Part shown: positions 22,988 through 34,743 of the stretch, one piece after another
Numbering within the stretch: position 1 is the stretch's first letter
How the letters are laid out: each line of letters begins with the position of its first letter
Assembly (NCBI GenBank): GCA_034387635.1
Contig: JAOANU010000008.1
Location: forward strand, 930,001 to 994,000
Source: Rhodosporidiobolus odoratus
Lineage: Eukaryota > Basidiomycota > Microbotryomycetes > Sporidiobolales > Sporidiobolaceae
Reading direction: 5' to 3'
Length of the DNA: 64,000 nt
Position numbers and translations under genes: made by a program
Notes under the pieces: generated by a model
The model's database searches: none
Told to the model about the DNA's origin: nothing
The model's input: only the letters and a program-made list of their open reading frames with translations

Positions 22988-25092
22988 ATGTCCAGCGATA
23001 CCCTTACCCGCGCAGCCCAGGTCGGCAAAGACAACCAACCTCCGGTCGATATCAGTTCGTTCAATTTCATCCACCGCAGACATCTTGAAGCACTCGTCAA
23101 ACCTACGCAGCGCTTGCAGCACCTGCTGCTAGCTCGGTGACCGGAGGGGCAGTCAGATGAGGTGGACGTCGGTAGCTGGGATGCTGCCAAGTTGGACGCG
23201 CAAGGGCAACGACGCTCAGCGACAAGAGCAGTAGGCTGTACCGGCCGCATATTGCACAGCTCTGGTACCTGCTAGGTCCTGGCTTGCTGAGCGCATCGTT
23301 CTGTTGACGCCGATCCGAGCACTTCGCAACTTTTCTTTTCCTCCTTTGTGCAGTTCCGGCTGACCCCTCGCTCCTTGTGCTTCTGCAGCCCAATCACGCT
23401 ACGATACCAAGACCTACTGTGCGGGATTCCTCGTCTAGGCTAGACCTTCCCGTTTTGCCTAGACTGACTATTCGGACCTTCTCCTGCATGCGCGATTCCC
23501 CCCTAATCCGCACCGGACTCTCTTCTGGCCCCTTTCTTCCTATCTTCCCTTCTTGCTAATTCCCTCCCCCTCTCATGCGCTCTCGCGTCGCTTCTGTCTC
23601 GCGCCAACACAGTTGGTCGCCTGCAACACTTCGCCTCCATCACTTCCCCCCTCACCCTCTTCGCCTCCTCTTCGGACCTGAAAGCCGCTCAGAAGCTCCT
23701 GCAAGAGTACCAAGCTGGTGTAGGTAAGGGCAGGGAAGCCTGGGGAAAAGAGGAGGAAAGGGGAGTTTGGAAGGCTAAGCAGCGTGCGTCGAATCTCCTT
23801 TTCCCTCTTTTCTGTCGGTACATCTGTTCGGACTTTTCTGATCTTGTACCGGCGTCTATCGCGCGCTGCTTTCTCACGATAACAGTGGTCGACTCTTCCC
23901 TCCACCCCGACACGCATGAGCCTGTCCCCCTTCCTTTCCGACTTTCCGCATTTGTCCCGACCAACCTTGTCATTGTCGCGGGTATGCTCATGCCCAACCC
24001 AAGCTTGAAAGGCGTCATCTTCTGGCAGTGGGCCAACCAGAGTCTCAATGGTGCGTTCTCCTGCACTCTTCTGCATGTCTATATTGGCTGAAGTGGTGCG
24101 TCGCTGTTGCAGTCTGCGTTAACTATTCGAACGCGAACAAGAGTATCAGCATGTCTACGAGCGAGATTGCCTGTACGCCTCCTCATTCTTCCAACGACTG
24201 TGTCTCCCAGTGTTGACCCTGTCTTTTCCCATTGGCCTTCTTGCGCTTTGCCCTTCCCGCCGCCTCTGTTCCGTTCTCTCCCCTTCCCGCCCATCTTCGA
24301 CGCGCCCACCGCACTCACGCTGCACCTTCTGTACCCCTCCGTCGCCCACCTGCAGCCGCCTACGCCGCCGCCACCCTAGCCTCCTGCACCATCGCCGTCT
24401 CTCTCTCCCAACTCGTCCCGCGCCTTCGAGGTATCTCCCCGACCACAAAAGCCTTGCTCGGCAAATTGGTTCCTTTTGCAGCGGTCGCTAGTGCGGGATG
24501 CGTCAACATCGGATTGATGAGGTGGAAGGAGATGAGGGATGGTGCGCTTCTTCCCTCCTTCCTTCTCCCTGCATCCTCCTGGTCTACTTCCGCTCGCTCT
24601 CTCTATGGTCTGGTAAGTACGAGAGGAACCAGTGCTTATAGCTTATTGGCTCGGACCAGGTATCTCGGTCTATGCCCCTTCTGACCCCGTTACAAACCGA
24701 CCTTCTCACGAGAAACTGGGAGACTCGGCTATTGCGGGACGAGTTGCGGTGGGACAGACGGCAGCGAGTAGGGTCTTGACCAACATGTATGCCCTCTTGC
24801 CCTATCCCTCCCTCACCTTCCTAGGTACTGACCCTTCTTCCCTTCCAGTCCTACCCTCATCCTTCCCCCTCTCCTCATAACCCTCCTAGAACGCCGCGGA
24901 GCCTTCAACCGGCTCAACGGAGCCCGTCTCTCAACCATCACCAACCTCGGTCTGATCGGCCTCTCTTTGCTCGTTTTCCTGCCGCCGGCTATTGCGGCAT
25001 TCCCTTCTAGGGCTGAGATTGATCCGAAGAAGTTGGAAGGGAGGTTCCATGAGGTTGGGTATGAGAAAGTAGAGTTCAACAAGGGACTTTAA
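22988..25092 (+). CDS. FSF1: Sideroflexin, mitochondrial amino-acid carrier
   Basis: Exons 22988-23054, 23389-23418, 23613-23783, 23886-24050, 24113-24172, 24356-24541, 24660-24786, 24849-25092; 349 residues. Family features appear in order: SQSRYD-type start (ITQSRYDTKTYFGRLQHFAS), ITSPLTLF, WKAKQLVDSSLHPDTHEPVP with the sideroflexin HPDT motif, FVPTNLVIVAGML, WANQSLNVCVNYSNANKS, then hydrophobic segments AYAAATLASCTIAVSLSQLV, IPTLILPPLLITLL and LSLLVFLPPAIAAFP. Sideroflexins are inner-membrane proteins that import serine and other amino acids for one-carbon metabolism. Exon 2 is a 30-bp micro-exon that supplies the Ser-Arg-Tyr-Asp motif. The first intron is long (334 bp). The choice of exon 1 is the weakest point; it rests on phase and on PPVDITQSRYD fitting the family. 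Confidence 0.93.
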
Positions 25093-25420
25093 GAGTGGGG
25101 AGAGAGGTAGATGGGGAGGGGAGTCCCGGGAGAGAGAGGCTTGGGGTTTCTTTATACGGTTTCTGCTGGACCATTGCATGGTTTTGCATAGCGTTTTCGT
25201 TCCCTTTTTTTTTCTCTCTCGGCCGCGTGGGTGGTGGATGAGAGCGACGAAGGCTGTAAGAATGTAGATCGCAGTGCGGGACGAAATCAAGAACGAAAAG
25301 GCCAAGGCAGAAAGATACGACGACTAAATGGAGAAGAGGAACAGACGATGAACAATATAATGCAAGAACTGAGCACGTAAGCGTGGTATAGGGACAACCG
25401 GAGAGCCAAGGGCCTGTGAG
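25093..25420. other. Convergent intergenic region
   Basis: This lies between the 3' ends of the sideroflexin and purine nucleoside phosphorylase genes. It contains a run of ten T residues near 25207. No gene is seen. Confidence 0.45.
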
Positions 25421-27621
25421 CTAGTGTGTAGCTGGCTTTTCCTCCTCGAAAGCCATCTCGACGATTCGCTCGACGAGCGCGCGGATATCGTCTGCTCGAC
25501 GGGCAGAGACGTCGAGAACCTGTAAGTCAAGCAAAGAGAAAATGTATCAGTCTCAGCATTGCTCGACTTGACAAATCGGAAACGGAAGACAGAGCGAACC
25601 TCCTGATGATTAGCCACCTCTTCCTGGCCCTTTCCTTCCTCTGCCCCGTCTGGTCCTTTGTCGACCTCGGGTCCCTTCGATCCGGCAAGTTCAGCCTCGA
25701 CTGCTTGCTCAGCGTATTGATAAGGGCTTGAAACGACTATGTTGGTTACGAGGGAAAGGACTAGAACTCGAAGGCCGGCATGACGGGCGGCGATGACCTA
25801 GGTACATCCAATCGCAACCATGAAGAGGAGCGAGCCAGGATAAGCCCTACCCTTGGCATGTGGGAAAAAGTGCACGGAAAGGTGGGAGACGTACCTCGGG
25901 CACGGTACTCATCCCTACCACATCAGCTCCCGCCGCTCTCAGGAACCTCTGTTCCGCCCGCGTCTCATAGGTTGGTCCGGCGACCCACGCGTAAACACCT
26001 TCTTTCAGAGTCCCTTTGGGGAGGTTTAGGTCGTGCGCGGCGAGGAAGGCCAGGCGGCGGAGGGGGAAATCGTACGCTGCACAGGGGTGGTTCGAAGTGG
26101 GTACGGTAGAGGGGGCCAGTAGATAGTGGGGGTTTGAGCAGATGGTGCGCAGGGAAATGGGCAAAAACGAACCGTCTGACATGGGAGGGAACCGAGGACC
26201 TAGGGTTTCACGGTTCTGCCCGATGAGCGGGTTCCACGAGGTCTGTCCGGCCGAATACCGCACTGAAGCTCAGCAATGCGAGGAGGACTCGCAGATAGAG
26301 GGCAAAAAGTGGAGACGTACGAGAGAAGGCAGAGAGATGTGGTCCAGGATGGGCATGATAGTACCCACTGTTCCGTCCGGGTCGAGACCGCCAGCAGCGT
26401 TTGTTAGGATGGTCATGGTGCAGCCGAGGAGCTGTACGTTACGGAAAGGCAGCAAAGGGAAGGAGGCCGGTGGCGATCAGCTGATGTACTGGAAAGACTC
26501 CGCAGCAGGCCGTACCTTCATTATGCGCATGGGAAACACCACCGTATCAAGGGGGAAGCCTTCGTAGGCATGGAACCTAGTAGCAACGAGAATAACGCGG
26601 ATGTCACGAAGACCAATCAGTTGAGAAGGTCCGCGTCTCGGTCGAGACGGACAAAACGATACGAGGGACTGTGTTGGGCAGGACAGCAGAGAGATCTGTA
26701 GCGCACCGACCGAGCTGACAGACGACCGGTACTCGGTTCTTGCCCAAGTATCCGAAAGCGAGGGAGGATTGGTGACCTCGGACTGGGTGTAGCAACGAGG
26801 TTGACGATCCAGTGGGTGCGGCGTAACAGGTCCGCAGATGTCGGCGGGGAGGCACATGAGGCAGAGTCGAGTGAATGCGAGGGAGGGAAGAAAGGCAACG
26901 GAAGTCAGCATCCCGTCTCTTCGTAGCAGGAACACGCCGGGTTCATCGCCCGCCGCTGCCACAGTGTCCAGTTCCCTCGCGGCTCTGACCACTGGTGCAC
27001 CCGACGGCAACCGAGGAGCGAATGCACGCTGCGGGCTTCAGTGAGGGGCTTCGCGCGGCAGGCGCCAGGTAAGGTACACTGCCGCAGGCGCCAGACACCC
27101 GCCACACCCGCCTCCCGGTGGGAGAGACCTAAGCTCGCTCGCGGGGAGCTCATCGAGCGCTACTCGCGCTCGACGACGCGGGGTACTGTATACAGTGCCG
27201 CGGGCGCTATATGAGGCCGCAGGCGCCAGAAGGAACCCTGCCTCGCTCGCTAGTCGCGGACTCGACGACGCCCCCACCCGGCCGCGTTGTCCGCTGCGCC
27301 CTAGGCGCTGAGAGGCGCTTCGGGCCAGAACGGGGTGAGCGCCAACTCACCGGTCGACTGGCCAAAGCCGGTAACGTCGGCATAGTTGACGAGGACCGTG
27401 TCTTGAAGCACCTCGGCGAGGCCCTGGAGGCCCGAACCGCAGACGATGGCGACACGAGGAGTGCGGAGAGGCTTTGGGAGCCTCGAGCGAATGTCGATGA
27501 GGGCTTGAGTGAAGGGAGACGAGAGGTGGTCGAGGGAAGGAGGGTGAGAGGGAGAAGGGAGAGGGTCAGGGAGACGAGGGAGGGCTGAGAGATCGGGGTG
27601 AATTGCAGTTGATGCTGACAT
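25421..27621 (-). CDS. PNP1: Purine nucleoside phosphorylase
   Basis: Exons on the minus strand: 27621-27351, 26782-26707, 26576-26516, 26431-26321, 26242-26173, 26076-25895, 25797-25600, 25519-25421; 355 residues. The enzyme cleaves inosine and guanosine with phosphate to the free base and ribose 1-phosphate, in purine salvage. Trimeric PNP signatures are present: the phosphate loop [11 protein letters not shown] near residue 60, [58 protein letters not shown], the base-binding segment [16 protein letters not shown] and [20 protein letters not shown], and [16 protein letters not shown] supports PNP over methylthioadenosine phosphorylase. A 40-residue acidic insertion lies near residues 285-325. 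The first intron (568 bp) is far longer than the others and contains GC-rich repeats. The fourth-to-fifth exon junction has an alternative acceptor nearby. Confidence 0.95.
27033..27300. repeat. GC-rich degenerate repeat inside PNP intron 1
   Basis: The motif CGCAGGCGCCAG, or a one-base variant, occurs three times (about 27056, 27083 and 27218). CTCGACGACGC occurs twice (near 27170 and 27260), each time after a CTCGCTCGC-type stretch. A perfect 12-base palindrome, ACTGTATACAGT, lies at 27185-27196 between the halves. The block looks like two diverged copies of one unit, possibly an old small mobile element or local duplication that enlarged the intron. Confidence 0.55.
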
Positions 27622-28294
27622 TCCTTGACTCTTGACTAGTCGTTGTCTGGTGGTGGGTGGTTGGTCGGGTCGAGTCGTGTGGGGGGGGGAGAATGAGCGA
27701 GGTCAAGTCGGCGAGAGCGAGCGAGAGTAAGATCAAGTCGGTCTACCGAGGTCGAGAATGGCTATCTGAGTAGTTTAAGCCTTGTAATGAGCAGGATCCG
27801 ATGCGTAAGCGGAGTGTGAAACGAGACAACCGTCGCTGTTATCGGTTATCACCCTCCACCGTCTACTGGTCAGAGTCTAGTCTAGTCTAGACAAGCTATA
27901 CAACCTCCTACAAACAGCCCCAGTAGACTGCTATCTCGTCCCGTCATAGTCGAGCAGTGACGATCGTCTCAACTCTCTCTCCGACTCGATTCAGCCAACT
28001 CAACTCAACTCACACAAGCGGCGACACACTCCAGTTCAGGACACGGGAAAAGTAGGCACAAACACGGTACGCTCCCTCACTCTTCTCCTCACCGTCGAAC
28101 CCCGGGAAAGTAATCCGTCCCTCCCCGACCTTGCCTTCACTCCCACACTAGGCCATCTCTGCGCATTACCTGGGCGTGCGAGACCGACCTTAGACTACAC
28201 ACTTTGCTACAACCCTCCCACGTGATGCCTACAGAGCCAAAACTGAACTTCGCTCTTCCTCCTCAGCCAACCCCGGACAAAAAGGACACACACC
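27622..28294. promoter_or_regulatory. Divergent promoter region of PNP and the P5B ATPase
   Basis: The 673 bases separate two divergent start codons. A short direct repeat of CTAGT units (AGTCTAGTCTAGTCTAGAC near 27877) and several GAGCGAG repeats are visible. The half next to the ATPase is pyrimidine-rich and probably forms its leader. No gene is seen. Confidence 0.5.
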
Positions 28295-31200
28295 ATGTCC
28301 GAACCAACCTCTGACACGGCCACCGCGGTACCACCCACTGCAAGCGGCCTGACTTCTATCCTCAAACCCGCCCCACCCCCTTCCTCATCCTACGACCCCT
28401 CCCTCCCGATCGACGCCCAGTTCTTTCCTTCCGAACCTGCCCCGCCCCCCGCTTCTTCTTCTTCTTCTTCTTCTTCCTCCTCCCACCTCTCCTCGCAACA
28501 ACAGGCTCGTCAGGAAGAAGATACGGCCGGACCCGAAGACGATTACGCCGACCCGTCTGGCGCCCTTTTTTCGGGTCCCGCAGCGGCGAGTGTCCCGACC
28601 AGTGTTAGCGGGTTTAGGTTGAGAGGGAGGAGTCGAGGCGGGTTTGAGAGGGAGAGTAGGGAGTATGAGAGGGATCGAGAGAGGGCTTATGAGGAGGAGA
28701 GTGGGAGTGAGGATGACAGTGATGGGAGGAGTGTCAAGAGTGGGAGGAGTAGGAAGAGTAGGAGCAGTCGGAGGAGCAGGAAGAGCCGGGGGAGCAGGAG
28801 TAGGAATCGGAGGGGGAGCGAGGCGAGTGCCATGAGTGGGGTTACCACCACCACCACCACCGGGGGGGGGGACGAAACTACCGATGCAGAGAGCGTCTCT
28901 TCTCGTCGCCATTCCCGTCGTCGTCGATCCCGTAGGAGGGACAGCGAAGACGCGCCAGCATCCTCGGAGGAAGAGGAGGAACAAGGCGTCGGGTTCTTTG
29001 AAGGTCTCTCGAACGTCTTCAGAGGAGGTCACCGACCCAGTCTTGGGACTCGGCAAGACAGCGGCGCCTCGATCCACACGTCTCGGACCTCTCGTACCTC
29101 TCGCACTTCTCGCTCTCGATCCTCTCGTCGGTCAAGGGCTTACGAGTCGGATGCGGTTTCGCTCAGGTCGGAGAGTGAGGCTGGAGGAGGGGACGACGAT
29201 GATCCTTATGGACCTTATGGTTCTTCTTCCGGCTCCTCCTCAGGAGGATCACAACGCTCCACCTCCTCTCTCGAAGCCGACGGTACGCCTCGCAGACGTC
29301 GTACGGGCGGTGGAGGACCTTCTGGACTCGTAGGTCTCCCTGGCGGGGGAGGCGGTGGAGGCGGAGGGGATTTCTTTGCCGGCGAGAGCAGGATCGATTT
29401 CGAGGAAGTCGGAGACGACGATATGTCTTCTCTTTCTTCTACCGATGGGTATGCGGTGGGAGATCCTCAGGAGGGGGAGAAGGTCAAGGAGGAGGCGACG
29501 CATCAGTTGGTCTATATTTTGGATGAGGATCTTCCGTTGAGGTTTGTTGGGTTGGAGGTTAGGAAGTTCAGGTTGTTGCTGTGGTGGATTGCTTGTGTGC
29601 TTACGCTGGGTGGACTAGGGCTGGCAGGGAGGTGGATGCCAAACTTTTGGAGGAGGGTCGTGGGCAAGACTGGAGGGTTCAAGGGAAGCAAAAAGGTTGT
29701 GGTTGAGGTACGTCTCATTTCTCCCTAGCGTACCTACCCGTCTCATACGTGCTTACGTGACTCTTTCACCAGACGCATCACCATTCGACGCAAATTCTTC
29801 CCCTCCAAACTCTGACCTTCCCCTCCCCAACTCCCCTCTCGTCCGTGTTCCCTCCCTCCGTTCAGCTTCCGCCTCAGCACCGCGAAGACGTCGTAACCTC
29901 CACTTCTGCCTCAGCCGCGGGGTCCGTCCCCGGTTCAGCCGGTTCCTCCATTCTCCTCAATGGAAACGGAAACGGGAATGGAAGGAAGAAAGCCTCGAAG
30001 GAAGAGGAAGTGCTGGTGAGTGAGGTTAGGTACCTCGACTATAGGTATTACAGGTTCTTGTTGCATCCGGATGGCGGGTTCAGGATGGTTCGGTGCGTTC
30101 GGAATTTCTCTTTCCCCCCTGAAAGGTGAGCAGCAACAGCCTAACCACCGCCCTCTTTACCGCGTGCAGCGACTGGAAACCTCCTACATGGACCTCCCTG
30201 CCCTCCCTGCATCGAGGTCTCTCCACTCCCTCCACCTCGACCACCTCCTCCCTGTCCTCGAAGAACTCGCTCGACGATCTCACCCTCCGTACGACTCTCT
30301 TCGGTCTGAATGCCATCGAGATTGAAGCAAAGGGATTGGGGAGTTTGTTGATCGATGAGGTTTTGCATCCTTTCTATGTGTTTCAGGTGTTTTCGATAGG
30401 GTTGTGGTGTGTCGATGATTATTACTGTGCGTTGTCTGCTCTCGTCTCTCTGAGGGGGAGGTGTCGACTTACCATTGCCGCTATACTGAAACGCAGACTA
30501 CGCCTTCGCCATTGCGATCATTTCCATCGTCTCCATCATCTCGACTTTGCTTGAGACTCGGGCTAACGTAGCTAGGATGAGGGAGATGAGCCGGTTCGAG
30601 TGCCAAGTTCGAGTCAAGCGGGACGGCGAATGTATGCTTGCCTCCTTGACCCTCGCCCCCTGCCCACTTCATACCGATACTGAAGCATATCCTGCGCGCA
30701 TATAGGGATCATGGTTCCCTCCACCACCCTCGTCCCCGGCGATCTCCTTGATCTTTCCGAAACCAACCTAACCACCTTCCCCGCCGACTTACTCCTTCTT
30801 TCCGGCGACGCCATCGTCAACGAATCCATGCTAACCGGCGAATCCGTTCCGGTATCCAAAACCGCGCTCGAACCTTCTCTTCTTCCTCTCCTCTCAGCTC
30901 CGGCTGCGCCAGGACAAGGCGGGGAGATTCACCCAGAGTTGAGTAGGTTTACGGTGTTCAACGGAACAAAGGTTATCAGGATCAGGAAGACGGTGCCGAC
31001 TGGGGCGCTTGGCGGCGCAGGGGCTGGGAAAGTGTTAGGAGAGGCAGAGGCGGTGGGAATGGTACTTAGGACGGGGTTCAACACTACGAAGGGGGCTTTG
31101 GTTAGGTCCATGTTGTTTCCTAAACCCTTTGGGTACGTCTCCTCTTTCTGTCTGCCGACGTCTTCGGCCTCACTCGCGCCTTCTCCTTCGTCTCGCTGGC

Positions 31201-34200
31201 CAACTGGAGTTGAGCTGACCTTCCCTTGTATGATCCGGCTTCTCCGTAGCTTCGCCTTTTATCGCGATTCGTTCCGCTTTATTGGCGTGTTGGCCGGAGT
31301 AGCCTTCTGTGGCTTCTTAGCTAGTTCAGTCAATTTCATTAAACTCGGCGTACGTGTTTCTCTCTCTCATCGCCATTCGGCACCATACTCACTTCGTTCC
31401 CCCTTGCAAACACCTCAGATCGCCTGGTCTGTCATCATCATTCGAGCTCTCGACTTGATCACCATTGTCGTTCCACCCGCCCTTCCAGCAACCATGGCCA
31501 TCGGAACCTCCTTTGCGATTCAACGTCTCAGAAAACAAGGAATCTTCTGCATCTCCCCAACTCGCGTCAACATCGGTGGAAAGATCAACCTAGTCTGCTT
31601 CGACAAGACTGGAACTCTCACCGAAGAAGGATTGGACGTTCTTGGAGTTAGGAGTGTGGTTAGGTCGATGAATCGGTTCACTGAGTTGCACAGGGATGCG
31701 GACGATGTTCCCATTTTTGGAGCGGCGGATGCGAAAACTCCACTGCTTCATGCGTTGGCTACGTGTCATGCGCTCAAGGTGGTCAATGGGGAAGTGATTG
31801 GGGATCCGTTGGACTTGAGGATGTTTGAGTTTACCGGGTGGACTTTGGAAGAGGGTAAGGAAGGAGTTGGGAGGACTAGTACGAGTTCGGATGCGCCGTC
31901 CTCAATGGGTGCCGCACCGCTGCCGGCCGGAGGGAGCAGTAAGGTTCCGGAGAGGCCGGCTACGCTGGTACAGACGGTTGTGAGGCCGCCCGGGGGACAA
32001 TTGTTTAGGTTGGAGGATGCTTTGAAGGCTGGGAGCAAGGTGCGCTTTCTTTGTTCTCCTCTCCCTCCTTCCCTTACGTCTCCCCACTACGTTGAGCGGG
32101 CGCTTACTTGCGGGGATGGGGAATCGCAGCATGCTCATTTCCTTGAACTCGGTGTTCTTCGCACTTTCGACTTTGTGTCTTCCCTACGACGGATGAGCGT
32201 GTTGGTCAAGAAACTCAAGAGTAACTCGGTGGAGGCTTATGTCAAGGGCGCTCCAGAGGTGATGAGCGAGATCTGTGACAAGTCTACCTGTGCGTGTTCT
32301 CCTTTCTTCGTGCGTTCCAGTTCGTCAGCGCAAGTTTACCCCTGCTGACTGTGTATCTTATGTTACGCAGTACCGGAGGACTACGATGAGATCCTTGCTG
32401 ACTATACGAAGCATGGATTCCGAGTGATTGCGCTGGCGGGGAAGAGCATGCCAGGCTTGACCTGGATCAAAGCGCAGCGATTGAAACGGTCCGTCTACTT
32501 CCCTCTTTACCTGGTCAGGTTCCTCGCCCCATACTGACCTGCTCATCGTCGCCGTCATCATCATCACGACTACCACAGCGAATCCGTCGAATCCGACCTC
32601 CGTTTCCTCGGTCTCGTCATCTTTGAAAACAAACTCAAACCGGGCACTTCACCCGCAATCGCGACCTTCCGAGCGGCGCACATCCCTACTAGGATGGTCA
32701 CGGGCGATAATGTTCGTACTGCTGTTAGTGTCGGGAGGGAATGTGGTATGATTCAACCGACGGGGAGGATTTATTTGCCTGAGTTTGCGAAAGGTGCGTG
32801 CGGTGTTTTCTTGACGTCTCTGAGGGTCGTCTTTTCTACCGGGCACTTATTTTCGGATGGATTTGTGCCCAGGAGCCGCCAATACGCCGAGGTCGCAGAT
32901 TGAATGGACGGATATTGATGATGACGCTCGCAAACTTGACCCATATTCCCTTCGCGTAAGCCCCTCTCCCCTCCCCCACCAAAGTGGTTGATTGACTAAT
33001 TCTACTTTCGCAAATTTCTACGATCGCACGCGAGCAGCCCCTCAGCACCGACGACAATGCCAGCTCCGTCTTCAGCGGCTACTCGGATGAGAAGCGGGAG
33101 TGCCATCTTGCCGTTACGGGGGATGTCTTCAGATGGATGATGGACTACGCTGCGTTGGAAACGTTGCAGCGGGTACGCCTTTCGTTCTCTCAGCTATCTG
33201 CTGTTTGAGCGACTTCCGCTGACGTACTCTTCGTATGACCTCCTTCCACCCTAATCACCTTGTGCGCCTCCTGCCTACAGATGCTCGTCAAAGGTCTCAT
33301 CTTTGCTCGCATGTCTCCAGATGAGAAGCACGAACTGGTCGAACGGCTTCAATCACTCGGTTACACGGTTGGCTTCTGCGGCGACGGCGCCAACGATTGC
33401 GGAGCTCTCAAAGCTGCCGACGTCGGTCTGTCTTTATCGGAGGCGGAAGCGAGTGTGGCGGCGCCGTTTACGAGTCGTCAACCGGATATTGGGTGCTTCC
33501 TTGAGGTTATCAAGGAGGGACGGGCGAGTTTGGTCACGAGCTTTAGTTGCTTCAAGTTCATGTACGTTTCACCGATTGCTACCGTCCTCTGCTTCTCCTT
33601 CGCCTTCGGGAGATCCGCTTACCCGTCTGCTGTTTCTTCCGAGCAGGGCCCTGTATTCCCTCATTCAGTTCACGACTGTATCGTTGTTGTATGCTATCGC
33701 CAGTACTCTTGGGGATTTCCAGGTTCGCTTCTTCCGCTTCGCACACCGTGACAAGAGGCCCGCAGCTGACCGTCACGTCAATTTGTCAGTTTTTGTACAT
33801 CGACCTGTTCCTCATCTTGCCCATCGCCGTTACCAGTATGTCTACTCTCCGTATTTTTCAACTCGCGAAGACGCTCTGATGGAACTTGCGTTTGCAGTGG
33901 GACGCACCGAACCGTTCCCTCGCATCAACCCCAAACGACCGACAGCCAACCTCATTTCGAAGAAGGTGCTCAGTTCGCTCATCGGTCAGATCGTTCTCAC
34001 GAGCGGCTTCCAGGTCTTGGCGTTCGTCTGGGTCAGGTCGAGAGACTGGTGTGCAGATTTCCCCCTACCTTGCATACCACTGCTCACAAGGTTTCGCACG
34101 CAGGTACACCCCGCCCACCATCGACCCCGACGAGCTCGACATTGTCTCCTACGAGAACACGTCCCTGTTCCTCCTTTCGTCTTTCCAGTACATTCTCGTC

Positions 34201-34551
34201 GCCGCCGTCTTCTGCGTCGGTCCGCCTTGCCGCAAACCAATCTTTACCAACCGCTGGCTCGTTCTCGCTCTCACCTGCCTATCCGCCTTCAGTCTCTACA
34301 CCCTCTTCATGCCCCCTACATCCTTCACCTTCCGCCTCCTCCAGTTCATCGACCTGCCGCACGAGTTTAGTCTCGAGTTGCTCCTGTTGATTATTGCGAA
34401 TGTGGCGGCTAGTTGGGCGTTTGAGCAGAGTGGGGCGGAAGTGGTGGCCGAGTGGGTCGGGGAGGGTCAGAGGAAGTGGAGGAGGATGAGGGGGAGGAGG
34501 AAGGAGAGTGGGAAAGTGTACAAGGCTATTCAGAGGAGTATGGACGATTGA
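28295..34551 (+). CDS. YPK9: P5B-type ATPase (Ypk9/ATP13A2 family)
   Basis: Exons 28295-29707, 29773-30092, 30170-30426, 30497-30631, 30706-31132, 31260-31349, 31419-32039, 32130-32289, 32371-32488, 32580-32793, 32873-32954, 33038-33172, 33281-33561, 33647-33722, 33790-33835, 33898-34048, 34104-34551; 1657 residues. P-type hallmarks appear in order: the P5 N-terminal motif [12 protein letters not shown] near 410 with the first hydrophobic segment, [14 protein letters not shown] near 750, [16 protein letters not shown] near 900, the phosphorylation site [12 protein letters not shown] near 943, and [20 protein letters not shown] near 1358. PPALP and the long N-terminus place it in P5B, which exports polyamines or cations from vacuoles or lysosomes. 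The first 400 residues are Ser/Arg/Glu-rich low complexity, longer than in yeast Ypk9 (1472 residues). Several membrane segments follow the hinge, up to about residue 1605. The end is Arg/Lys-rich. Confidence 0.95.
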
Positions 34552-34743
34552 GGAGGTATGCTCCACCTGTGTAGGGGTAGAGCCTCATGTGTGTGCATTG
34601 CAGTTTGGCAGTCCCGCTCCTTCCGACGTAGAGGAAAGAGAGCGAGCGAGTCTTGTCCGAGGTCGATCTGCGGGCGAACGAAATCAAAGCCGATCTTGGT
34701 TTCCTCCTCGTCTGCTCACGTCGACTCTACTGTGACAGGTAGG

